A stretch of DNA of 64,000 bases from Lentimicrobium saccharophilum. Its GTDB lineage: Bacteria > Bacteroidota > Bacteroidia > Bacteroidales > Lentimicrobiaceae. Every line of letters starts with the position of its first letter. Position 1 is the first letter of the stretch. The notes below the pieces were generated by a model. The model was not told the DNA's origin. It saw only the letters and a list, made by a program, of their open reading frames with translations, and did no database searches. Made by a program: the position numbers and the translations under genes. The stretch is taken from assembly GCF_001192835.1 (NCBI RefSeq), contig NZ_DF968182.1:1366968-1430967 (forward strand), given 5' to 3'. This document shows positions 27,157-36,836 of this stretch, in pieces.

Positions 27157-27177
27157 AAGCAATCAAATCCCAGGCGG

Positions 27178-28215
27178 ATGACCGGAGAAATTTTAAAAAA
27201 ACCACTTCTCAGAGTATCTCTATTCGTTCTCCTGAGCATACCTCTCCGCCTGATGCTCGATCTGTCATTCGGAATGATTTATCGTTTTTACGAAGTGATC
27301 AGGCCATGGCAGGAATACCTCGGCGCCGCACTGCTGACGGTTGCCATTCCGGAATTGGTGTTTTTACTGAAACACAGAATTAACAGGCATATCCCGTGGG
27401 AAAAAAGCCCTACGCGACGGCTGGCACTTGAATGCCTGATCATCGGCTTTACCGGACTTGTTGCCATTGTTTCCCTGCGCATCATTGTAAACTTGCTTTT
27501 GCTGAAACCAGCCTTTATCAAATTCTCCGACGAGGCCTTCACGGCAATCTATTATCTCTTCTTCCTGGTTCTGCTGCCGGCATTTCTCGAATTCGCCGTA
27601 TTCCTGCTTAACCGCTGGAGAATCGGATTGGCCGAGGTTGAACGGTTCAGAAAAGAGAATGCCGAGTTCCGGTTTGAAGCCCTCAGGGCCCAGATTAATC
27701 CGCATTTTCTGTTCAACAGCCTGAACACCCTTTCATCACTGATCTATGAGGACCGCGAAAAAGCAGCTCACTTTATCAGGCACCTGTCAGATGTGTACCG
27801 TTATGTGCTCGAAAACAGAAACCGTGAAACCATCACGCTGGGAGAAGAACTCACCTTTATCAAAGCCTTTGTTTACCTTTATCAGCTCAGGTTCGACAAC
27901 AAACTGATCATTTCCCTGAAGATAGAGGATGCGCTGATGCATCGGCTGATTGCCCCCATGACCCTGCAATTACTGATTGAAAATGCCGTTAAACACAATA
28001 TTGTTTCGGCCAAAAGACCTTTAAACATTGATATTTTCGCAGAAAACAACCTTTATCTGAACGTCCGCAATAACCTCCAGAAGAAACAGGCTGATGAAGC
28101 CTCAACAGCCATGGGCCTGAAGAATATCGTGAGCAGGTACGGATTTCTTACCCCTCATCCCGTTGAAATCAATGAATCAGATACTGAGTTTATTGTAAAA
28201 GTCCCGTTAATCTGA
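27178..28215 (+). CDS. LytS-type sensor histidine kinase
   Basis: 345 residues from ATG 27178. Four membrane segments in about 1-155, then a His_kinase domain (PF06580) with the phospho-acceptor H176 in RAQINPHFLFNSLNTLSSL and an HATPase segment with LQLLIENAVKHN. The G-box is shortened (TAMGLKNIVSRYGFL). The extended frame to 27001 was rejected because a terminator and a promoter lie in it. Followed after 5 nt by its LytTR response regulator. Confidence 0.92.
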   Translation: MTGEILKKPLLRVSLFVLLSIPLRLMLDLSFGMIYRFYEVIRPWQEYLGAALLTVAIPELVFLLKHRINRHIPWEKSPTRRLALECLIIGFTGLVAIVSLRIIVNLLLLKPAFIKFSDEAFTAIYYLFFLVLLPAFLEFAVFLLNRWRIGLAEVERFRKENAEFRFEALRAQINPHFLFNSLNTLSSLIYEDREKAAHFIRHLSDVYRYVLENRNRETITLGEELTFIKAFVYLYQLRFDNKLIISLKIEDALMHRLIAPMTLQLLIENAVKHNIVSAKRPLNIDIFAENNLYLNVRNNLQKKQADEASTAMGLKNIVSRYGFLTPHPVEINESDTEFIVKVPLI

Positions 28216-28220
28216 ACGTT

Positions 28221-28991
28221 ATGAAAGTGCTGATTGTTGAAGACGAACCATTTGCCCAGCAGGAACTGAAAAGGTTGCTGTCGGGAACCGGCCGCGACAT
28301 CAGTATAACCGGCTGCACCGATTCAATTGAAGACACCCTGGAGTGGCTCAGGAACAACAACCTGCCCGACCTCATTTTCCTCGACATACAGTTGTCGGAT
28401 GGATTGAGTTTCGAGATATTCAAACAGGAGAAAATCCTTTGTCCGGTAATATTTACCACAGCCTATGATGAATACTCCATCCAGGCTTTTAAGGTAAACA
28501 GCATCGACTATCTGCTTAAACCAATCAAACCGGAAGAACTTAAGGCAGCCCTCGACAAGCTGGATGCAGTCAGAAAGTCCTATAATCCGGAGAATCCTTT
28601 GCCATTCGACCTCGCCCGGCTTGAGCAATTGCTCAGCCCGGCTTCAAAGGAATATAAATCAAGGTTTATCGCACGCCTCGGCGATCAGATCAAACACATC
28701 GGTATTGAAGATGTTGCATGGTTTTATGCCGAGGACAATGTGGTATTTCTGATCACAAAAAGCAACAACCGGTTTATCATAGATTACACCCTTGATCAGG
28801 CAATCAGACTGCTTGATCCCGGCCGGTTTTTCCGGCTGAACCGCAGTTTTATCGCCCAAATCGACAGTATAGGCAAGGTGAGCCGGTATTTCAACGGAAG
28901 GCTGGTGATTGAAATGAAGCCCGCCGCCCCTGAACCTGTTTATATCAGCAGGGCAAGGGCACAGGAATTTATCAGCTGGCTCGACCGCTAA
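28221..28991 (+). CDS. LytTR-family response regulator
   Basis: 256 residues. Receiver domain 1-120 with acidic E7/D8, phospho-acceptor D55 (LIFLDIQLSDG) and K in LLKPIKP. LytTR DNA-binding domain about 150-250 (FIARLGDQIKHIGIEDVAWFYAEDN, RSFIAQIDSI). Pairs with the upstream LytS kinase. The gene after it (12-nt gap) is a glycan-binding-like lipoprotein that is probably in the same transcript. Confidence 0.94.
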   Translation: MKVLIVEDEPFAQQELKRLLSGTGRDISITGCTDSIEDTLEWLRNNNLPDLIFLDIQLSDGLSFEIFKQEKILCPVIFTTAYDEYSIQAFKVNSIDYLLKPIKPEELKAALDKLDAVRKSYNPENPLPFDLARLEQLLSPASKEYKSRFIARLGDQIKHIGIEDVAWFYAEDNVVFLITKSNNRFIIDYTLDQAIRLLDPGRFFRLNRSFIAQIDSIGKVSRYFNGRLVIEMKPAAPEPVYISRARAQEFISWLDR

Positions 28992-29003
28992 TAAAGAAGA
29001 ACA

Positions 29004-30023
29004 ATGAGAATAACCAGAAAATACTCAACCATAATCAGGATGGCAATGATCGGATTTCACGTCATCCTGTTTACTTCCTGTTATCGTCAGGAAATTGTGC
29101 TGGACCGTTTGCCGGCCAATACCCCTTCCGGGGCGGAAATTTATGTTGCCGGTAATTTCAACAACTGGGATCCCGGCGACCAGCGGTTCAGGATGGAAAG
29201 GAGAGCCAACGGTATTTATTCCATTACACTTCCCCGGGGAGTCGGTAAGCTGGAGTACAAATTCACCCGTGGTGACTGGACCACCGCTGAAAAGAACGAA
29301 TGCGGCTACGACACCCCAAACCGCAGCCTGCGGTATGGTGAGCATAAAACGGTTCTGAATACGGTTTACTGCTGGGGAGACACAGAGCCAATGAATTGCA
29401 TTCAGAAAACATTGGTGATTAGCGAATTACCTGAAAACACACCCGATGCCCCCGTAATTTATCTGGCTTCCACCTTCAATGGCTGGAATCCGGGAGATTT
29501 TGAGTTTATCATGCAAAAAAACGACCAGGGGCAATATTACATCACCCTTGACAAACAGGCCGAATGCATGGACTATAAATTCACGCTCGGCAACTGGGAA
29601 TCCGTTGAAACAAACCCCTCGGGCAACGACATCTCCAACCGCCGTCTTTGTTTTGATAATCAGGATACTACGTATGTTGCCATCAAAGCCTGGCGCAGCA
29701 CCCGGGTAAAAACCATCAGAAAAGTCACCCTGGTAATCAGCAGTCTGCCCAAAGAAACACTTCCCGGAGACCCCGTTTATGCTGCAGGCAGTTTCAACAA
29801 CTGGAACCCCGGCAATAAATGGCACGCCTTTAAAACCGATGATTCAGGCAGGCGTTATCTTACCCTCGCATCTGAAGATGAAAGCATTACCTTTAAAATC
29901 ACCCGGGGAAACTGGAGAAGTGTTGAAACCACCCTTTCCGGGAAAGATATCGCTGACCGCAGTTTCATTATGGGTCATGGTGATACGCTTTATCTGAAGG
30001 TCGACCGTTGGAAAGACAGATAA
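29004..30023 (+). CDS. Lipoprotein with three CBM20/48-like glycan-binding repeats
   Basis: 339 residues. Lipoprotein signal ending LFTSC at about 22-26. Three tandem repeats of about 100 residues (30-120, 130-228, 235-335), each with the strand/turn NFNNWDPGD, TFNGWNPGD or SFNNWNPGN followed by YKFTRGDW, YKFTLGNW or FKITRGNW. These match the starch/glycogen-binding E-set fold (CBM20, CBM48, AMPK-beta). No catalytic domain. Encoded 12 nt after a LytS/LytTR pair, so it may supply an extracytoplasmic glycan signal; that link is inference. Confidence 0.75.
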   Translation: MRITRKYSTIIRMAMIGFHVILFTSCYRQEIVLDRLPANTPSGAEIYVAGNFNNWDPGDQRFRMERRANGIYSITLPRGVGKLEYKFTRGDWTTAEKNECGYDTPNRSLRYGEHKTVLNTVYCWGDTEPMNCIQKTLVISELPENTPDAPVIYLASTFNGWNPGDFEFIMQKNDQGQYYITLDKQAECMDYKFTLGNWESVETNPSGNDISNRRLCFDNQDTTYVAIKAWRSTRVKTIRKVTLVISSLPKETLPGDPVYAAGSFNNWNPGNKWHAFKTDDSGRRYLTLASEDESITFKITRGNWRSVETTLSGKDIADRSFIMGHGDTLYLKVDRWKDR

Positions 30024-30340
30024 TCCGGCGGCCGTCAATCAACGGCATTCAGTGATTTCCATATTTTGCGTGAAACCCTTACAGGTTATTCAACTCACTT
30101 CTTTTCCATTAAAACCTTGAAAAACGGCCCATCTGTTGATACCTCTGAGCGCTGTTGAGGCTGTCTCCGGAAGGTCTGTGTCATTTACCATCTCCAAACC
30201 CTGTAATTATTTTTACGGTTGATCCTGACAAAAACGCTGTTCACCGGAAGGAATAGCCTGTTCATCGACAAAAGATTTCAGATCATGATTGAAGCTGATA
30301 TTTTTGTTATGAAGTTCAATATACCTGTAATGTAATTAAG
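30024..30340. other. Gap before the DUF116 gene
   Basis: 317 nt with no recognisable gene. A TATTTTTG box at 30299-30306, with TTTC 20 nt upstream, is a candidate promoter for the downstream gene, leaving a leader of about 28 nt. Confidence 0.4.
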
Positions 30341-31558
30341 ATGTTGACCGACAATCCTTACGCTCTTTACAGCGATCATGAAAATCCGGACCAGTACTAT
30401 ACCGATCTGGAGGCATTCGCCGAAAAAACCATCATTAAGCTTTCGGAGTACCTTGGCAGGGTGACCGAAGAATTCATGAGTCATAATGCGCTGACCAGTC
30501 TGAACGTGCCCGCTTCGCGCGAAGAATATCTGTTTGAAGCCCTGCTGATCGGCTCCTTCTGGAATATCTATGGTGGCTATGCCAGTGCAACCCACGATTC
30601 GACCCTTGACATAATGAAACAGCTTGCCGGACTGCGCCGGGTAAAGGGGATTACAGTCATAACCGCCGATAAAACAAGAGGCTTGCTGGGCATAAAACTG
30701 ATGAAGAGTCCTGAACACCGCGATGATTTTCTGATTCCCGGAGTTAACGGATTCGAAAAGCTGATTCAATGGATGGAAGCCACTGGTGAATTCCAGCGTG
30801 AAGCACTCCGTTTCAGGGATTGGCTGGCCTTTTTTAAACATGAGGACGAAACCTACACATTTATATCCATTTGCCTGATGAAAAATGCGGCAAAGCGTTT
30901 CAGCGCTGAAAGCGAATCGGCAATGGGCATTTACACCAGAGGCGTAAGCAGTTTCAACAAGCAATTTCATGAAAAATACCAGCTTCGCGAAGATGCCATC
31001 TCTGTGCTCAGGGACAGATCGGAATACCATCTGGGAATGCTGGGCGCATATATAATCAATAAGGCAACAAGAAATGAATTTCTCAAAACAAAAGAAAAGG
31101 TGTTGCTGGTTCCGGGCTGCCTGAAAAGTTGCCCGCAATCCGGGTGCAAATCAATAAAGGATGAGAAAGGAGAAATTTGCACTGGCTGCAATGCGTGTTG
31201 CAGGATAAATCAACTGAGGCAGCTTGGCGAAAAACACAAATTTGACCTGCTTATTCTCAGTCACTCTTCCGACTTATCGGCCTGGGCCGCCCGCCCCGGC
31301 GAAGAACAGCAAGTTGGTGTAGTGGGCGTCGCCTGCCTTACCACTCTATTAGCCGGCGGTTTTGAACTCAAAAAGCACGGCATTGCAGCGCAATGCATCG
31401 CGCTCGATCACTCCGGCTGCAGTCACTGGAAGGATAATCCTCAAAGCACCAGTGTGAACATCAATGAAATACTTCGCCGAATCATTGAAAATAAACCACC
31501 TTCCGGCATCGTGAACGAAAACAAAGGGACAAGGGCCGGGAATCCCGTTGCTGCATGA
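30341..31558 (+). CDS. DUF116-domain protein with cysteine-rich cluster
   Basis: 405 residues, cytoplasmic. The C-terminal part (about 255-390) is DUF116: VLLVPGCLKSCPQSGCKS, EICTGCNACC, VVGVACLTTLLAGGFELKKHGI and LDHSGCSHW. Conserved cysteines (CxxxCxxxxC, CxxCxxCC) suggest an iron-sulfur or zinc site. The N-terminal 250 residues are helical and unrecognised. Function of the family is unknown. ATGA overlap or a 23-nt gap links it to the following FAD oxidoreductase, implying a shared pathway. Confidence 0.78.
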   Translation: MLTDNPYALYSDHENPDQYYTDLEAFAEKTIIKLSEYLGRVTEEFMSHNALTSLNVPASREEYLFEALLIGSFWNIYGGYASATHDSTLDIMKQLAGLRRVKGITVITADKTRGLLGIKLMKSPEHRDDFLIPGVNGFEKLIQWMEATGEFQREALRFRDWLAFFKHEDETYTFISICLMKNAAKRFSAESESAMGIYTRGVSSFNKQFHEKYQLREDAISVLRDRSEYHLGMLGAYIINKATRNEFLKTKEKVLLVPGCLKSCPQSGCKSIKDEKGEICTGCNACCRINQLRQLGEKHKFDLLILSHSSDLSAWAARPGEEQQVGVVGVACLTTLLAGGFELKKHGIAAQCIALDHSGCSHWKDNPQSTSVNINEILRRIIENKPPSGIVNENKGTRAGNPVAA

Positions 31559-31581
31559 TCAGAAACCACAAAAACCAAAAT

Positions 31582-33102
31582 ATGGCAAAAAAAGTAATCA
31601 TCATAGGTGCGGGGATCAGCGGAATGTCTGCCGGTTGTTACCTGCAGATGAACGGTTTCGAAACCGAGATCTTTGAACTCCACAACCAGCCCGGCGGCCT
31701 TTGTACCAGTTGGGACAGGAAAGGATATCATATTGACGGCTGCATCCACTGGCTGGTCGGATCACGTCCGGGTTCCGGATTCTACGACGCATGGAATGAA
31801 CTGATCGATATGGAGAAACTTGAAATTTATGACCATGAGGTCTTTTTCCGCTTCGAAGATGGCAAAGGGAACTATATAAATTTCTACAACAATATTGACA
31901 AGCTTGAAACCGAACTGCTGGAAAAAGCTCCGGAGGACAAGGCGGTGATCAGTGATTATATCGGTGCAGCGCGAAAGTTCAGCAAACTGAAGATGCCATT
32001 GGGAAAACCACGTGAACTTTATACGCTTGCCGATGGATTAAGCGCACTGGTTCATTTTGGTCCCTATTTGCCCCTGCTGAATAAATGGTCAAAAGTTTCC
32101 ATAGCATCTTTTGCCGGAAGATGTAAAAACCCCTTGCTTAAAAAGACATTAGGGAATCTCTTTGTACCGGAAATGAGCGTTGTGTTCGTAATGATAACTA
32201 CAGCCTGGATGCATAACAAGATTGCAGGATACCCGGTAGGCGGGTCTTTGCATTTTTCGCGCCTTATAGAGAAAAAGTACCATGAGCTGGGTGGTAAGAT
32301 TCACTACAACAGCCGGATCAGAAAAATTCTTACAAGGAAAAGTGACGGAAAAAAACTGGCTCACGGAGTGATGAATGAAAGCGCTGAAACCTTCAATGCA
32401 GATTATGTAATCTCTGCTGCCGACGGGTACAATACGCTTTTCGAAATGCTGGAAGGTCAATTTACTGACCCAAATACCAGGAAGTTCTATGAGAAGGAAC
32501 TTACATTTCCTTCTTATTTTCAGCTTTCCCTGGGCATTAACCGGGTATTGGAAACCGAAGCGTCAAGCCTGATCTTCCCGCTGAGCGCCCCCGTTGAACT
32601 GGAGCCGGGAAACATCATCAGAGATATTTCCTTAAGGGTACACAGTTTCGATCCCACCCTTGCCCCTGCCGGGAAAACTCTGCTTACAGCAATGATCACT
32701 TCAAACGGTGAAGCTTACTGGAGTGATTTGCGGATGAACGACTTCAGAAAATACAAAGCGGAGAAAGAACGCATAACCCGTGAATTGACCGAGGCCATGG
32801 AAGTGAGGCTTGGCCCACTGGCGCTGCATCTTGAGATGAGCGACCTGTCAACGCCGGCCACCGTAGTCAGGTACACCAATAACTGGAAAGGAAGCTTCGA
32901 AGGTTGGATTATGACACCCAGGCTGGGATTATTCAGGCAGTTGCCAATGACCTTACCGGGACTGGAAAAATTCTATATGGCCGGTCAATGGACAGCACCG
33001 GGAGGCGGACTCCCTACCGCGCTGATGTGCGGAAGAGGCGTTGCGCAACTGATATGCCGCAAAAGCGGACAGAAATTCACGAACAGACCGGTCAGCGTTT
33101 AA
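31582..33102 (+). CDS. FAD-dependent oxidoreductase, phytoene desaturase/retinol saturase-like
   Basis: 506 residues. N-terminal dinucleotide-binding motif VIIIGAGISGMSAGCYLQMNG, then ELHNQPGGLCTSW, and a C-terminal FAD-contacting segment FYMAGQWTAPGGGLPTALMCGRGVAQ. This is the CrtI/RetSat-like amine-oxidase superfamily, acting on unsaturated hydrocarbon or isoprenoid chains. No other carotenoid genes are in the window, so the substrate is open. ATG 31555 (overlapping the DUF116 stop) is an alternative start. Its end overlaps the convergent protease gene by 11 nt. Confidence 0.82.
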   Translation: MAKKVIIIGAGISGMSAGCYLQMNGFETEIFELHNQPGGLCTSWDRKGYHIDGCIHWLVGSRPGSGFYDAWNELIDMEKLEIYDHEVFFRFEDGKGNYINFYNNIDKLETELLEKAPEDKAVISDYIGAARKFSKLKMPLGKPRELYTLADGLSALVHFGPYLPLLNKWSKVSIASFAGRCKNPLLKKTLGNLFVPEMSVVFVMITTAWMHNKIAGYPVGGSLHFSRLIEKKYHELGGKIHYNSRIRKILTRKSDGKKLAHGVMNESAETFNADYVISAADGYNTLFEMLEGQFTDPNTRKFYEKELTFPSYFQLSLGINRVLETEASSLIFPLSAPVELEPGNIIRDISLRVHSFDPTLAPAGKTLLTAMITSNGEAYWSDLRMNDFRKYKAEKERITRELTEAMEVRLGPLALHLEMSDLSTPATVVRYTNNWKGSFEGWIMTPRLGLFRQLPMTLPGLEKFYMAGQWTAPGGGLPTALMCGRGVAQLICRKSGQKFTNRPVSV

Positions 33103-34993
33103 TTTTGAGTAGTTTTCGTGAATAAACATCTGCCAGGCTCCTGACTTCAACCAGGTACGTACCTGCCGGCCAGCGTGAACAATCGACACTGATAAATTTC
33201 CGGTTGATTGATGTGTTTACTTTTTGAAACAGCAGCTGGCCCTGAGCATTATATACACGGATTTCAGCCGGATCAGTTGAATACCTGCCCAGCAGAATAT
33301 GGAATTCATCCAGGGCCGGATTCGGAAAAACTTCAGGCACCACCCGGATGTATTTTTCCCTGATGAGGCTGTCGGCGCCAAACGCGTTGGTCACCGAAAG
33401 CTTGACGTTAAAAAGGCCTAAAGTATTATACCTGATTTCGCCCGGGTCGGCAGATGTGGATAAAGCAGGTTCACCACCCTCAAATTCCCACACCCAGCTT
33501 ATGGGATTGCCCATCGACAAATCCGAAAACTTTAAGAGAGATCCTACTGCAATCACCGTAGTATCGGCAAGAAACCTGGCAATTACCTGTTTTTCATTAT
33601 AGGATCCATTGATGGAATTCAACCCGCTGTTAACGGGATCGAGCCATGGCTTCAATCTTACACTGTCAGCACTGCCGTTTGAAAGCCAGGAAAATGACAT
33701 TTTCCCGTAATAATCCGGCCCGCTGAGGTTATAGCATCCTGATTCTCCTCCGGTAAGCTGACCAATCACGCAGCCTTTGTTGTCGAAAAGCGGAGAACCC
33801 GAGGACCCGCCTTCGGTGGTACCATGCCCGTTGGCAGTAGCATTCCAGATTACCTTATAATGAGTTCCGGGATTAGTGCCCCACTGGCTGTTAGTAAGCG
33901 GATTGAGGTAGGTTGATATCTTTTTTACATCCCCTGACGGATGGTGAATACTGACTCCTGAGGGGCTGAGGCTTCCGGTAATATCCCATCCTGCATAGAA
34001 AGGCTCATAGGCCGGCGGAATACTTTCGTTCAACAACACCAGATAAAAATCACTGCCGTTGTTATCCAGCGGAGAACTGCTGGCGATTTTACGCGCCCCC
34101 AGCAGGGACTTGTTTGCTTCTACAGATGCATTTTCGCAATCAACAGTCTCATACCTGAAATAAAATAACCATTTTGAAACATCTTCAGCTGACGCATAGC
34201 TTCCGCCCGGACTTTTGGCACAATGGTCGGCAGTCAGCACATAGGGAAAATAATCAGCTGCAGTGTTATTCATTATGGTGCCGGTACACCAGTATGCAAC
34301 AAATCCGTTTTTAATCTGTATCCTGACAACACTTCTGATCTGATCGCGCCATTCATCGCCTTCGCTGCAAGCGGTATTTACCTGACAACTGCCGGAGCGG
34401 TCCTCCATTCCCGGACGGTCTCCGGGGAAAATCATCGGACGGTAAACAAATAGAATTTCTTCAATGGTGAAATCAGAATTACCCACCATCCCGGCAGGTT
34501 CAAGAAACTCAATAATGATGCAATCGCCCTTTACCACTTCGGTGGCAAAAAAACCGTCGTGCCGGTTATTACCGGATGTAAATGCCCCGATCACGTGGCT
34601 TCCGTCTTCGGAATAAACGAAAAGAGTGGCTCCCGGTGCAAGATGGAAATTCCTGAAATACAAACCCAGTCCGGCAGCTGATGCTGACTGAAGTTTCAAT
34701 CGCCATAGCCTGTCGCCGTTGTCCAGCCTGATCCAGTTACCGGCATTCCGCATTGTAAGGTCAACAGGAATACTCACTCCCATGCGCTCAGGCGTAAATG
34801 GCTCCCTGTTTTCATCTTCCCGCAACAGCTCCATGACATCCGGACCATTCACCCTCAATACCGGTAATTCGGTATGATTCTTCAATTCCTTCAGCCCGGC
34901 AGGAATCCCGCCAGCACTCTGCTGAGCGGAGGTAAAGAATGAAATGTGGATGAACCCCAGGAAAAATATCAGGAAGCAAATGCTTTTTTTCAT
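33092..34993 (-). CDS. Secreted trypsin-like (lysyl-endopeptidase type) protease with PKD and T9SS domains
   Basis: 633 residues. Signal peptide about 1-24. Catalytic triad visible: His in YVLTADHCAK, Asp in NNGSDFYLVLL, Ser in EGGSSGSPLFDNKG, an arrangement like the Achromobacter lysyl endopeptidase family. A PKD domain follows (GSLLKFSDLSMGNPISWVWEF) and the last 80 residues form a type A sorting domain (VFPNPALDEFHILLG, WPAGTYLVEV, SRKLLKIKR). Predicted extracellular or cell-surface protease. The upstream TTG at 35017 is rejected in favour of ATG 34993, which begins a clean signal peptide. Confidence 0.88.
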   Translation of the reverse strand: MKKSICFLIFFLGFIHISFFTSAQQSAGGIPAGLKELKNHTELPVLRVNGPDVMELLREDENREPFTPERMGVSIPVDLTMRNAGNWIRLDNGDRLWRLKLQSASAAGLGLYFRNFHLAPGATLFVYSEDGSHVIGAFTSGNNRHDGFFATEVVKGDCIIIEFLEPAGMVGNSDFTIEEILFVYRPMIFPGDRPGMEDRSGSCQVNTACSEGDEWRDQIRSVVRIQIKNGFVAYWCTGTIMNNTAADYFPYVLTADHCAKSPGGSYASAEDVSKWLFYFRYETVDCENASVEANKSLLGARKIASSSPLDNNGSDFYLVLLNESIPPAYEPFYAGWDITGSLSPSGVSIHHPSGDVKKISTYLNPLTNSQWGTNPGTHYKVIWNATANGHGTTEGGSSGSPLFDNKGCVIGQLTGGESGCYNLSGPDYYGKMSFSWLSNGSADSVRLKPWLDPVNSGLNSINGSYNEKQVIARFLADTTVIAVGSLLKFSDLSMGNPISWVWEFEGGEPALSTSADPGEIRYNTLGLFNVKLSVTNAFGADSLIREKYIRVVPEVFPNPALDEFHILLGRYSTDPAEIRVYNAQGQLLFQKVNTSINRKFISVDCSRWPAGTYLVEVRSLADVYSRKLLKIKR

Positions 34994-35254
34994 ACAGATG
35001 GCAAATGGTAGCACCAATTTTTACGATACGAAAATAAACATTATTGTCTTTGCCATGAATACCATATAAAGAAGTCATCGGAATTCAAATTCAGAAACGC
35101 AGTAACTTCAGTTATATCCGGGCATATAACGTAAAAATAATCGGCCAGACATGAAAAAAAACAAATTCTGATATTACAAAAGCAGGAATCCAAGATTAAA
35201 TTAATGTAAAACTACCACACTGCCTGCTGAAATACTACTCAAGAACATCGCTGT

Positions 35255-36604
35255 ATGAGGATTATCCAGAATAAAATTACCCTGCTTATTGTCATCACCA
35301 CCCTTGTCAGTGCCATACTGGTTACAGGAATTATCGTACAAACCCGGGTAGCACACCGCATTGTTTCCGAAACCCAGGCCGTGAGCGAGTCAAACGCTTT
35401 GCGGCTCACATTCGAAGTTAATGCCCGCCAGCACGATAAACTGCTTAAAAACCTGGCCGGAACGGATGGATTGTCACCAAGAGTTTTGCTGGCAAACAAC
35501 GATCCGGAGCAATTCAGGCAGCTTTTTGAAACCTATCCCATTTCTTTTATTGTAGTAACGGATTCAGCACTTATCCCCATTGCCACTTTCCCGAAGGCCA
35601 GTGCAGGGATACTCAGGGCACTCCCAACAGACCCCGAAGCATTCCGAAAATTCCGCAGCGACGGCCTGATCACCAGATATCACGAATGGATCAACGACAC
35701 CCTTACCCGTATCGCTGTGATTGATATACCATGGTATCCGGGCATAAGCGGTGATCCGGCAAGCGGATTACTCTTCGCCGGGTTCCCGGTATCAGCGGAT
35801 GAATTGTCATATCAGATTCAGGGCAATGCCAAACTGATGAGGGAACCTTTGGCCCTTCCGCTTACACAAACCATCAGCGAAGGTAAAGTGATTACACAAC
35901 TTCCCTTGTTTGGATGGAGAAATATCCCGGTTGCTTCGCTCTGGCTTGAAAAACCATCAGAAATCCTGAATTCATTGAATGATTACCGGAAATATTTCAT
36001 CTGGTTCCTCGTCATCTGTGCTACAGTATTTGTCCTTTTCATCACGGTTTATCTCAAACGCTATTACATGTGGCCACTCAGGATGTTTACCCTGGCCATA
36101 AAATTCAATGACCCCGGGTACCTGAAAATGGTAAGATACAGAGACAAGGACCTGGCAAGCCTGCAGCAGATGGTAATGAATGTATTCAGCCACGAGCGGC
36201 TTCTGAATGATATGATCCGGCGGAGAAATTCCGAGAACCTGAATGCTTTTCATGCAGCCATTTTATCACAGATCAGTGACGCTGTTTATGCCACCGACCA
36301 CAAAGGCATCATCACTTACTGGAACAAGGCTGCCGAGACTATATATGCCGTAAATGAGCAGGATGCCATCGGAAAGATCGCCGATGAGCTGATCAGAAGC
36401 CGCTGGGATGACCCACACGATGAAGCGCGTCAGCAAGAGCTTTTTTACACTGACGGTTTTATGAAAGGCAGCATCAGTCAGGAACTGCCTAACGGAACCT
36501 GTATAAGGGTAGATGCCGGCATTACCAGACTCCTCGATTGCAACGGGAATCTGCTGGGCCAACTTTATGTAGCCCGGCAAACAGAAGCCAGGCCTGTAAT
36601 TTAG
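35255..36604 (+). CDS. Orphan membrane sensor: periplasmic domain plus cytoplasmic PAS, no output domain
   Basis: 449 residues. Two membrane helices (about 8-28 and 246-266) bracket a periplasmic sensor of about 215 residues. A HAMP-like stretch of about 60 residues and a short coiled coil lead into a single PAS domain at about 335-445 (AILSQISDAVYATDHKGIITYWNKAAETIY). The protein then stops; no kinase, GGDEF, EAL or methyl-accepting domain follows in any frame before msrA. Such a layout normally belongs to a histidine kinase, so this is either a truncated kinase or a sensor that signals through a partner. Confidence 0.8.
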   Translation: MRIIQNKITLLIVITTLVSAILVTGIIVQTRVAHRIVSETQAVSESNALRLTFEVNARQHDKLLKNLAGTDGLSPRVLLANNDPEQFRQLFETYPISFIVVTDSALIPIATFPKASAGILRALPTDPEAFRKFRSDGLITRYHEWINDTLTRIAVIDIPWYPGISGDPASGLLFAGFPVSADELSYQIQGNAKLMREPLALPLTQTISEGKVITQLPLFGWRNIPVASLWLEKPSEILNSLNDYRKYFIWFLVICATVFVLFITVYLKRYYMWPLRMFTLAIKFNDPGYLKMVRYRDKDLASLQQMVMNVFSHERLLNDMIRRRNSENLNAFHAAILSQISDAVYATDHKGIITYWNKAAETIYAVNEQDAIGKIADELIRSRWDDPHDEARQQELFYTDGFMKGSISQELPNGTCIRVDAGITRLLDCNGNLLGQLYVARQTEARPVI

Positions 36605-36836
36605 CCATGCCGAAACGCTCCGGAAAACAATCCCCGAAACACTTACCTGAAAAATAATGCGCTGAGCACGCTGTTATTTGCTAGATTACAGCCACCAGTC
36701 ACTGCATTCATCCCGGCAAACTAAATCCTTTGAAACCAGCTGGTATTTGAATGAAAGCCCGGGGGATAACAACTCTTTCCCAGCTATCTCAACAGGCCGG
36801 CATTGAACATGCACGTTGAAAATTTGTTTATCCGGC

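Noticed and set aside
27001-27177. N-terminal extension of the LytS kinase
   Set aside because: Contains an intrinsic terminator (27047-27072) and the promoter box at 27149-27156.
30278-31138. 286-residue minus-strand ORF
   Set aside because: Antisense shadow of the DUF116 gene with no family-like motifs.
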